Origin: Muribaculum sp.
GTDB taxonomy: Bacteria; Bacteroidota; Bacteroidia; Bacteroidales; Muribaculaceae
DNA length: 32,054 nucleotides
Assembly (NCBI GenBank): GCA_023667055.1
Contig: JAMPAV010000022.1
Coordinates: 1-32,054 of the forward strand
Reading direction: 5' to 3'
Shown here: positions 15,342 through 22,044 of the stretch, piece by piece
How positions within the stretch are numbered: the first letter of the stretch is position 1
Layout: every line of letters starts with the position of its first letter
Position numbers and translations under genes: made by a program
The notes under the pieces: model-generated
The model's database searches: none
The model's input: the letters and a program-made list of their open reading frames with translations, nothing else
What the model was told of the DNA's origin: nothing

Positions 15342-16518
15342 AAATTATGTTGTTTAATTCAAAAAATTGATTGTCTAATACTTCGGATACAGAATCAAGC
15401 CATGTGCCATCAATCAATCCTGACTCCTCATCTATTAAACAACGCGAACAACCATCCTTTATTTCCCATGCCCCAACGGATTTCAACGGCAACGTCAAAT
15501 CCCCCCCTATAATGGACTCAGTGGCTTTGGGATTTTTTTCCATAGCCCTATGTGCAAGAAGAAGCACATTCAGAGATGTGAGGATATATGGGCTATGAGT
15601 TGCCATTGTGATGTCAATGTCGGCGGTGCTGGATTTATGTATCAACGATACTATGAAGTTTACAAGACCTCTCTGATTAGACGGGAACAGACTCAGCTCC
15701 GGCTCCTCAACCATTAACGAAATCTTTTTATTCTTAAATGCCCCAATGTCTGCTATCGGTTTGAAATTGCTCAGGCTATCATTGGATGCGAGATAGGATA
15801 ATACCGTGGAGTTAATGGCTTCGACCACATCGTAATGGTCTACAAAATATTTAAGTATGAAATGAAGTGCAACCGTATTTTGAATACCGGAGGACGCATT
15901 GCGTAGGGGAAGATCTGTAAAGTTTGAATCACCGGACAACGAACTCACAAACACCCTTCGTCCTATGCTTGTTTTCTTTACATCCATTTTCACGTTCAGG
16001 TATGGCAAATCAGTTGTATTTATAGAGTCAATGGCTTTTTGAAAATTACCCAGTGTCTCTTCCAAAAAGAACATCCCATGTTTAAGCACGACATTCCCAA
16101 CAACAAGATCCGGAATCATATCCCTCTTGTCGGAAATATAGGCGATTTTCTCAAGACATAGCTCATCAAAAGGAAGAATCTTATTCGAAACCTTAAGTTT
16201 ACCATTCTTCAATGAACACTCAAAACTTCCGCAGTTATATTCAAATCTACTGTCTTCTCGTATAAATACATTCAATCCGTTGGCTGACAACACTCGCTCC
16301 CCTCTCAATCTAAACGGAACGTTTTTAATACCTGACATTTTGAGGTAGGAACGTATGTTTTGCATTTTATAAAGCCATCTGCATAGGGCAAGTATTTTCA
16401 TGACCGTACTTTTGCCACTTCCTGACTCGCCTATGAAAACATTTACATCGCCAATATTATTAATATCGGCTTTTACAATTGGTCCGAAATTACAGATTTG
16501 CAGACATTCTTTGTTCAT
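15334..16518 (-). CDS. ABC/OLD-like AAA ATPase, putative defence module
   Basis: 394 residues from the ATG at 16518, which places the conserved LQICNFGPIVKADINNI strand at the N-terminus as in AAA_15/AAA_21 proteins; an ATG at 16566 is less likely. Walker A is GESGSGKS (30-37), the ABC-like signature is NASSGIQN (207-214), Walker B is ISLMVEEPELSLFP (266-279) with Glu271/272, and the switch His308 is in THSPYIL. No TOPRIM domain follows, unlike true OLD nucleases. Such ATPases sense phage or DNA and control a partner effector. The partner here is the overlapping 14859-15341 gene. A strong promoter with a palindrome lies upstream. Confidence 0.8.
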   Translation of the reverse strand: MNKECLQICNFGPIVKADINNIGDVNVFIGESGSGKSTVMKILALCRWLYKMQNIRSYLKMSGIKNVPFRLRGERVLSANGLNVFIREDSRFEYNCGSFECSLKNGKLKVSNKILPFDELCLEKIAYISDKRDMIPDLVVGNVVLKHGMFFLEETLGNFQKAIDSINTTDLPYLNVKMDVKKTSIGRRVFVSSLSGDSNFTDLPLRNASSGIQNTVALHFILKYFVDHYDVVEAINSTVLSYLASNDSLSNFKPIADIGAFKNKKISLMVEEPELSLFPSNQRGLVNFIVSLIHKSSTADIDITMATHSPYILTSLNVLLLAHRAMEKNPKATESIIGGDLTLPLKSVGAWEIKDGCSRCLIDEESGLIDGTWLDSVSEVLDNQFFELNNIIYG

Positions 16519-16536
16519 GATCAATTTATATCTTAA

Positions 16537-16818
16537 GTTTCGCCAGACACGACTAAAGGGAGACACGGCGACCTCGTTTACCTTGCAAAGGTAACTAAAA
16601 TTTTTAGAATCACAAAATCAAACTTGCAGCAGCAATCTGCGGTCTTACGCAAATTCTCGGTCGCGTCTGTCAAGAAGGTTCTCCACAATACTGCACTCTA
16701 TCAATATATTAAAGAATTTATTGAGGGTCAGAAAAACGGAGATGCGAAAAATAAATTCACGTTATCGGAGGAAATGCGAGATAACTTATTGTTTTTCGGA
16801 GTCCGATATTCTGCCTGA
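16537..16818 (+). pseudogene. Possible gene remnant without a start codon
   Basis: A 94-codon open stretch with no ATG. The first candidate start is TTG at 16624, giving 64 residues. The C-terminal part (LYQYIKEFIEGQKNGDAKNK, ending EEMRDNLLFFGVRYSA) reads like real, charged, helical protein, while its 5' part overlaps the ATPase promoter on the other strand. It may be the 3' end of a gene destroyed when the surrounding module arrived, or chance. Otherwise the 324-bp gap between the two ATPase genes holds only that promoter. Confidence 0.25.
16578..16616 (-). promoter_or_regulatory. Promoter with palindrome for the ATPase-nuclease pair
   Basis: On the minus strand TTTG (16613-16616) and TACCTTTG (16586-16593) are 19 bases apart. 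The -7 box lies inside a 7-bp inverted repeat, TTACCTT-GCA-AAGGTAA (16578-16594), so a dimeric repressor could block it. The ATPase start is about 65 bases downstream. Confidence 0.65.
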
Positions 16819-16890
16819 TTTATTAAAAATTTAACGGACTATTGTTTAAAGGATTACAATGTCAAAAACTTAGAATCATAATGTCTGCGA

Positions 16891-18249
16891 CTAAAAGTAT
16901 AGCTGGTCTGATGGAGGAAGGGTGTTGTCGATAAACATCACATAATAAACCGGCATGTATGAAATCTTATCCCTTGTGAAAAATTGACGTTCATTGGACA
17001 ACACCACTCCGGATGGTATATGATACTCCGGTTCATCCACAAGTCGGCTCAATGCGCTATGAACAGTATAATCCTTACCTGATTTCACCTCTAATGGTAA
17101 AACCGAAAGTTCTGAATCGTCATCAATCAGGAAATCCACCTCTCCCCTGTGCCTGTTGTCATAGTAAAACAACTTGTGTCCATGAGCCTTCAACTCCTGG
17201 GCGACAACACTCTCATATACCGATCCCAGATTAATGCTCTTTATGTCTTCAAGAATAGGCTGGATTCTGTTGCGATAAAGTCTTGATGTCAATAATCCCA
17301 CATCATTATAGTAGAGTTTCAGCAAATTCTTTTGGGCCGATTCTATAAGGGGATATCGTGGATTTGTTATTGCATTTACATTCAGTGCAATCCCGGATGA
17401 TATCAAATACTCGAATTCCTCCCGGTAATTGTCAAACCTATCCCCATTCTTGTCCTTGATGTCTTTAGCCACTATCCTTTTCTTCTTATTTTCCATTTGG
17501 GAAGGAATCATCTCATAGATACGCCGAATCATAAGACTTTTTCCAATGTCTTTTTCATATTTGGCAGCATCATCCACATATAGTGACTGTATTGCATCCT
17601 GCACTTCCCTCACCAAGACAATGTTGTGGCTTTCGAGGTATTTGTTTACAGCATCCGGCATACCCCCGACAAGCAGATAGCGACGGAAAAGCCCCATTAC
17701 ATATTCATGAAGTCTTTCATCAAGAGAAGTTTTCTGAAAGAATTTCTCTCTTATGTGGCTTACCGCATCCATACCCATGCCATTTGCAATCAGAAACTCC
17801 TCAAAGTCAAGAGGGAACATTTCCTTAATCAAAATACTACCGATAGGTATTGACGTAGTCTTATTAAGAGTTATTCCCAATAGGCTGCCACTTCCAATAA
17901 AATGGTATCTATGGTCTTCGCGAAGGAACTTAAGGAGCGTGAGATATTGCGGATAGTGCTGAATTTCATCGATAAATACAAGGGTATTTTTATAATCACG
18001 AAGCTTTTCTCCACCTATACTACTCAGAGCAAGGTAGAAATCTTGTGTGGTATGAACGTTTCTAAACAGTGCGGGGCCTTCATCGTCTTCTACAAAATTT
18101 ATCTCTACAAAATTCTCATAGACTTCGCTTCCAACCTTGCGTATGATGTAGGACTTGCCGACTTGCCTGGCACCTTCTATAATCAAGATTTTGTCGGTAT
18201 CTGAGATCAAATGATCTTTAATATATTGTGCAATTTTTCTATAGAGCAT
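16891..18249 (-). CDS. AAA_14/DUF4143 ATPase
   Basis: 452 residues. Walker A is IIEGARQVGKS (about 23-33), Walker B LVFIDEIQ (90-97), sensor FIGSGS (118-122). PLDFEEFL (147-154) is the usual block after the ATPase. The C-terminal DUF4143 domain contains LKLYYNDVGLLTSRLY (310-325) and a PD-(D/E)XK-like core, GSVYESVVAQELK, RGEVDFLID (Glu370, Asp372) and LPLEVKSGK (Glu387, Lys389). The family is abundant and mobile in Bacteroidetes; the role is unsettled, with proposals including nucleic acid processing. It has its own promoter and lies between neuC and the ATPase-nuclease pair, in a low-GC stretch. Confidence 0.9.
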   Translation of the reverse strand: MLYRKIAQYIKDHLISDTDKILIIEGARQVGKSYIIRKVGSEVYENFVEINFVEDDEGPALFRNVHTTQDFYLALSSIGGEKLRDYKNTLVFIDEIQHYPQYLTLLKFLREDHRYHFIGSGSLLGITLNKTTSIPIGSILIKEMFPLDFEEFLIANGMGMDAVSHIREKFFQKTSLDERLHEYVMGLFRRYLLVGGMPDAVNKYLESHNIVLVREVQDAIQSLYVDDAAKYEKDIGKSLMIRRIYEMIPSQMENKKKRIVAKDIKDKNGDRFDNYREEFEYLISSGIALNVNAITNPRYPLIESAQKNLLKLYYNDVGLLTSRLYRNRIQPILEDIKSINLGSVYESVVAQELKAHGHKLFYYDNRHRGEVDFLIDDDSELSVLPLEVKSGKDYTVHSALSRLVDEPEYHIPSGVVLSNERQFFTRDKISYMPVYYVMFIDNTLPPSDQLYF

Positions 18250-18294
18250 ACAATAATCTCAAATAAAATTAAAGTGAACGCATACTTACAAGTG

Positions 18295-18326
18295 CAAAAT
18301 TAATTAATTATTATGATTTTAGCAAA
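18295..18326 (-). promoter_or_regulatory. Promoter for the DUF4143 ATPase
   Basis: On the minus strand TTTG (18323-18326) and TAATTTTG (18295-18302) are 20 bases apart. The start codon at 18249 is about 45 bases downstream. The -33 box lies just past the last 33-bp repeat. Confidence 0.75.
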
Positions 18327-18332
18327 TGATTT

Positions 18333-18464
18333 TACACTTTTCAATGAATTTTAGACCTCAAAAACTACACTTTTCAATGAATTTTGACCACTCAAAACTA
18401 CACTTTTCAATGATTTTTAGCCCTCATAAACTACACTTTTCAATGATTTCAGACATCAAGGTGG
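18333..18464. repeat. Four 33-bp tandem repeats overlapping the neuC 3' end
   Basis: Units start at 18333, 18366, 18399 and 18432, exactly 33 bp apart, and all begin TACACTTTTCAATGA; the remainder varies. The fourth unit (and the last few bases of the third) lies in neuC and encodes its end, MSEIIEKCSL plus stop. Read in the neuC frame past the stop, the other units repeat F/I-I-E-K-C-S-F. On the minus strand each unit contains AAAAGTGTAGTTTT or a close variant, similar to the AAAAGTGTAATTTTGC seen at promoters in this window. Confidence 0.9.
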
Positions 18465-19530
18465 GTGTGTCGGGGGCGAAATAGGGATTGCATTTTTTTG
18501 CAGCATGAAGCTGGACTTCAGGAAGAGTCAGATTGCAAAGCGCCCTGTATATGGCATCTGAATTCTGATTGCAGTGATACACGCTTTCAGCCCTCTCGCG
18601 TCCCTGCTGACGGATGCCGATATCGAGGGTTGGCACACCGAGCGACGCCACCTCCACCACACCGCTGGAACTGTTGCCAATCACGCCTTCAGACAATGCC
18701 ACGGCAGAAAGATAGCGCCGCATCCCGAGCGAGGGCACAAGCAAGATTCTTTCGGGATATTTACAGGCAAAAGACTTAAGCTGAGCAATCAGCGGTTCGG
18801 GGTCGGTGTCATTGTTCGGATATGTGAGGATGGCACCATACTCGGGATGCAGGCCCATGAATCTTTCCAAACCGGCAAGGAACTCCGACATCTGCATCTC
18901 CGGAACCATATCGTCGAGAGTGGCGGAATGAAGTGTCCCGACAAAAATTTTCTCCGGCAATTTTCTGCCGAGCGATTCTTCCAGGTCAGCTCTCGACAGC
19001 AGCGGTACATTAAGTGCGTTCCAGACCCCCAGGGCCCCGGATACCGCAATCCTTTCCGGCGATATCCCCATGTCGCGGAGCCGCCGGGCACAGAGTTGCG
19101 TCTCGACAAGATGCAACGAGGCAAGCTGAGATATGGAATTGCGTATGGCATTGTCGATGGCCCCCTCAGACACGGTACCTCCTGCTATATGAATTATCTT
19201 CACGCCATGCATAACAGCAGCGGAGGCCACAGCAAGCATCTCATAGCGGTCGCCGAGTATGATGACAGACTCCGGATGATTTTCGGCAAACCATGAGCCA
19301 TATTTAAGCACAGTGTTGGCAAATGTCTCGTCGGGGGTAGAGCCGGCAGTCGGCAACTCAACCGGGCCGAAACCCTCTGCTGAAATATCCCTAACAGTCA
19401 TGCCCATCTCCGGCATCAGGTGCATGTTGGAGGCAAGCACAGCCAAAGGCTTGCCATCTTTACGAAGTTCCTTTGCAAGAGGAGTAAGCAGACCCCAGTC
19501 AGCCCTCGTGGAAGTCGCTATCGCTATCAT
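18424..19530 (-). CDS. neuC: UDP-sugar 2-epimerase, hydrolysing (NeuC type)
   Basis: 368 residues. Family blocks: STRADWGLL (7-15), ILGDRYEMLA (91-100), HIAGGTVSEGAIDNAIRNSI (114-133), GALGVWN, TYPNNDTDP, then NSSSGVVEVASLGVPTLDIG and RQQGRERAESV. The enzyme converts UDP-GlcNAc (or UDP-diNAc-bacillosamine in legionaminate pathways) to the 2-epimer sugar and UDP. Glu122 and Asp126 of the active loop are kept; the usual GGE reads GGT and the usual RH reads RN, mild departures from consensus. Its ATG overlaps the neuB stop (ATGA). Its 3' end is part of a 33-bp tandem repeat, so the C-terminus may have been altered. Confidence 0.9.
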   Translation of the reverse strand: MIAIATSTRADWGLLTPLAKELRKDGKPLAVLASNMHLMPEMGMTVRDISAEGFGPVELPTAGSTPDETFANTVLKYGSWFAENHPESVIILGDRYEMLAVASAAVMHGVKIIHIAGGTVSEGAIDNAIRNSISQLASLHLVETQLCARRLRDMGISPERIAVSGALGVWNALNVPLLSRADLEESLGRKLPEKIFVGTLHSATLDDMVPEMQMSEFLAGLERFMGLHPEYGAILTYPNNDTDPEPLIAQLKSFACKYPERILLVPSLGMRRYLSAVALSEGVIGNSSSGVVEVASLGVPTLDIGIRQQGRERAESVYHCNQNSDAIYRALCNLTLPEVQLHAAKKCNPYFAPDTPTLMSEIIEKCSL

Positions 19531-20558
19531 ATCTCAATCAATTCATCAGGCATGAAATCACGTATGGCGCAAGTGCCTATGACCTCATCCCAACGCATAG
19601 GCGACACACCATTGCCGGGACGCTTCACATAAATGTTTTCTACCGTAAGTATCTCACCCTTTTTAATTGGCCTGACAGCCACAATGCTCTTGCGGGCTAT
19701 CTCAATGTTTGGACGTTCGGAGTCGGTGACCTGTTTCCGCCCGTCGCCCAAAGCCTCCTCCACATGTCGGATTCCTTCCACCATGGCTTTCAGTTCATCG
19801 GGTTCGAGCGACGCCTTGTGGTCCGGTCCTTCCATGCTGCGGGAAAGAGTGAAATGTTTTTCGATGACCTCTGCCCCAAAAGCTGCCGCAGCAATCGGCA
19901 CCTCAATGCCGAGCGAATGGTCGCTGAAGCCCACACGAACCCCGAGTTCATTCTTTATAGTGAGCATGGCCCGGAGGTTGACATCATGATATGGTGTGGG
20001 ATATTGGGTGTTGCAATGCAGAACCGTGATATCGCTCCGCTTAAGCGTAGGCTTGAATCCTTTTGGGGTAGTGGAGTGCTGTCCCGTAAGGATTTCTATT
20101 GCCTCCTCTATTTCTCCTATTGTTGACATACCGGTAGAAAGAATCACCGGTATCCCCTTTTCTGCTATCTTTCTCAGATATGGGAGATTTGTTATTTCAC
20201 CGGATGGAACCTTAAAACAGTCCTGGCCAAGGTCGGCGAGAAGTTCGATTGAAGTCAGGTCGAAGGGCGTTGACATGAAACCGATTCCAACTTCATCACA
20301 ATAATCCTTAAGCAACTTATAATCGGAAAGTGGCAAGTGTATCTTGCGGCACATGTCGAGTTGCGACTCCTCAATACCAGTGTTTTCTTTCTGATATTCA
20401 GCCTGTGGGGCAAACTCAGAGATAACAAGTTCGGGCACTGCCGTCTGGAATTTCACATAGTCGGCACCCGCCTTTTTTGCCGCAACCACCATGCGTCTGG
20501 CCGTCTCGAAATCACCGTTATGATTCACTCCGGCTTCCGCTATTATCATACTTCTCAT
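19527..20558 (-). CDS. neuB: Nonulosonic acid synthase (NeuB/LegI type)
   Basis: 343 residues from ATG 20558. The longer frame to 20648 runs back through the promoter, so its upstream start is rejected; ATG 20549 is a second option. Signatures: IIAEAGVNHNGD, GADYVKFQT, CFKVPSGEITN, ILSTGMST, LHCNTQYPTPYHDVNL, FSDHSLGIEVP, EKHFTLSRSMEGPDHKASLEP, then a C-terminal SAF antifreeze-like domain (KSIVAVRPIKKGEIL to the end). It condenses phosphoenolpyruvate with ManNAc or a diacetamido sugar. The GPDHKASLEP form recalls legionaminate-type synthases more than E. coli NeuB, but substrate cannot be settled. Translationally coupled to neuC. Confidence 0.9.
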   Translation of the reverse strand: MRSMIIAEAGVNHNGDFETARRMVVAAKKAGADYVKFQTAVPELVISEFAPQAEYQKENTGIEESQLDMCRKIHLPLSDYKLLKDYCDEVGIGFMSTPFDLTSIELLADLGQDCFKVPSGEITNLPYLRKIAEKGIPVILSTGMSTIGEIEEAIEILTGQHSTTPKGFKPTLKRSDITVLHCNTQYPTPYHDVNLRAMLTIKNELGVRVGFSDHSLGIEVPIAAAAFGAEVIEKHFTLSRSMEGPDHKASLEPDELKAMVEGIRHVEEALGDGRKQVTDSERPNIEIARKSIVAVRPIKKGEILTVENIYVKRPGNGVSPMRWDEVIGTCAIRDFMPDELIEI

Positions 20559-20591
20559 CTTACTAAAATTTGAAATCCGTTTGTTGATACG

Positions 20592-20623
20592 CAAAATTAC
20601 ACTTTTATTCCGACATTTGCAAA
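20592..20623 (-). promoter_or_regulatory. Promoter for neuB-neuC
   Basis: On the minus strand TTTG (20620-20623) and TAATTTTG (20592-20599) are 20 bases apart. The neuB ATG at 20558 is about 34 bases downstream, supporting that start over the longer frame. Confidence 0.75.
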
Positions 20624-20637
20624 CAATCTTTGAGGGG

Positions 20638-20916
20638 TCACTGTTCACTCCTTTTTTTTCGGTCGTTGTGGATTTTGATGGCGAAGACTATGACGGAGCA
20701 GACGGTGGTGATGGAGTTGGTGATTACGAGAGGTATGTTGTCAAGAAGGATACCCTGAACCACGAACAATACCGATCCGAGTCCAAGCATGAGGAATGTG
20801 GGGAGGGCTATGCCATCAGTATCGCGAGTGCGGATTGTGGTGATGGCCTGCGGGAGATACCCGAATATCATGCAGATGGCGGCTGCGTAGCCGACTATAT
20901 TTATTATTATTTCCAT
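20638..20916 (-). CDS. SemiSWEET-type sugar transporter
   Basis: 92 residues with three hydrophobic helices (about 4-22, 37-59, 64-83), the size and topology of a bacterial SemiSWEET (MtN3/PQ-loop) half-transporter, which works as a dimer. GYLPQAITTIRTRDTDGIAL (19-38) carries the PQ motif and the conserved segment that follows it. It would move small sugars across the inner membrane by facilitated diffusion. Its stop lies 15 bases before the neuB promoter on the same strand, so read-through coexpression with neuB-neuC is possible. Link to the nonulosonate pathway is inference from position. Confidence 0.85.
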   Translation of the reverse strand: MEIIINIVGYAAAICMIFGYLPQAITTIRTRDTDGIALPTFLMLGLGSVLFVVQGILLDNIPLVITNSITTVCSVIVFAIKIHNDRKKRSEQ

Positions 20917-20983
20917 TATCAGAGTCTTGTATTAGAGGGTCATTGTTTGGAGAGATCATGTAGCGGTATCTTATAATTCCACA

Positions 20984-20991
20984 CAAATATA
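20984..20991 (-). promoter_or_regulatory. Possible -7 box for the SemiSWEET gene
   Basis: On the minus strand TATATTTG matches TAnnTTTG about 68 bases upstream of the start codon. No clear TTTG lies at the right distance, so support is partial. Confidence 0.35.
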
Positions 20992-21090
20992 AAACGTGGA
21001 AATTTTTAGTAATGTTTTGTGATATGAGGTCCAAATCCAATTCCGGAGAGTAACTTTTCGGTGAATTTAGTGGGAAAATACGATTTTTTT

Positions 21091-21135
21091 GTAATTTTGC
21101 AAATTGAAAATCCGATTTTCAATTTGCAAAATTAC
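21091..21135. promoter_or_regulatory. 45-bp perfect palindrome carrying a -7 box
   Basis: Arms of 22 bp (21091-21112 and 21114-21135) are exact reverse complements around one central base. Each arm begins GTAATTTTGC at its outer end, so a TAATTTTG -7 box faces inward on both strands (21092-21099 on plus). The ORF6N start at 21157 lies just beyond the palindrome. It looks like an operator fused to the promoter, and its RNA would fold into a long hairpin. Confidence 0.7.
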
Positions 21136-21156
21136 TTTCAATACAATAATCCTGCT

Positions 21157-21927
21157 ATGGAATATATCGAAAGAATTATAAATGCCAAGATACTGGAATA
21201 TAACAAATACTATCAGGTGACAACATTCCCCCTAATATCTACAATTATAAATCCTTCTTCAGTCGTTGAATACAAAAGGCAAATGGAACAAACGGAAAAT
21301 TTACCGTTGTTTTATGAATTGTCGGAAAGTTTGATTAACTTTGCAAAAAGAAACAGCCAACATACCCACTATATGAATGAAATAGAAATCATCCGCTCAA
21401 AAATTCATGAAATAAGAGGACAGAAAGTCATGCTCGACTATGACCTCGCAGAAATGTATGGAGTAGAAACCAAGGTGTTAAAACAGGCAGTCAAACGAAA
21501 CATTTCGCGATTCCCATCTGATTTTATGTTTGAGCTTAATAAATCTGAATTTGATTTTTTGAGGTCACAATTTGTGACCTCAAAGAAAAGAGGTGGCAAT
21601 AGGTATTTGCCTTACGCTTTCACAGAACAAGGTGTTGCAATGCTTTCGAGCGTCTTAAACAGTGAAATAGCCATTCAAATAAATATATCCATCATCAGAG
21701 TATTTGTGGCTGTGAGAAAAATTATATGCGTTGACTCTCTATCATTTCGACTGTCGGCTTTGGAAAAGAATTTAGAGGAATTGAAACAGGATCTGGAGGA
21801 GATTTTTACTGAATACAACGATATCAATGAAGACACACGAGCCCAGCTTGAGGCGATAAACACGTCTTTGGCGGAATTGCAGTCGAAGACGACAATCAGC
21901 CCCCGACGTAGCATAGGATTTAAATAA
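21157..21927 (+). CDS. ORF6N (KilA-N-related) DNA-binding protein
   Basis: 256 residues from ATG 21157; an upstream frame start at 21061 would include the palindrome and is rejected. From about residue 73 the protein follows the ORF6N pattern: [20 protein letters not shown], then [50 protein letters not shown] and [11 protein letters not shown] coiled coil (about 180-225) follows. Many Bacteroidetes ORF6N proteins begin near the MNEIEI here (ATG 21373), so the first 72 residues may be an added domain. ORF6N domains occur in phage and anti-phage genes and bind DNA. It stands alone on the strand between the nonulosonate and catabolic loci. Confidence 0.8.
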   Translation: MEYIERIINAKILEYNKYYQVTTFPLISTIINPSSVVEYKRQMEQTENLPLFYELSESLINFAKRNSQHTHYMNEIEIIRSKIHEIRGQKVMLDYDLAEMYGVETKVLKQAVKRNISRFPSDFMFELNKSEFDFLRSQFVTSKKRGGNRYLPYAFTEQGVAMLSSVLNSEIAIQINISIIRVFVAVRKIICVDSLSFRLSALEKNLEELKQDLEEIFTEYNDINEDTRAQLEAINTSLAELQSKTTISPRRSIGFK

Positions 21928-22044
21928 CTTAAAAGAATCCAATTTATAGATCATGAACCGTACAAATAATAAGGAAATGCCACAAAGAAGTCAAAAGTTG
22001 TATATACACTGACTGATCATTCATAAAAACAAATAAAACATATC

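Noticed and set aside
18333..18464. CRISPR-like array
   Set aside because: The 33-bp units are contiguous with no spacers, and the fourth lies inside neuC; this is a tandem duplication.
20558..20648. N-terminal extension of neuB to 20648
   Set aside because: It would translate through a full-consensus promoter, and family members start at the IIAEAG strand.
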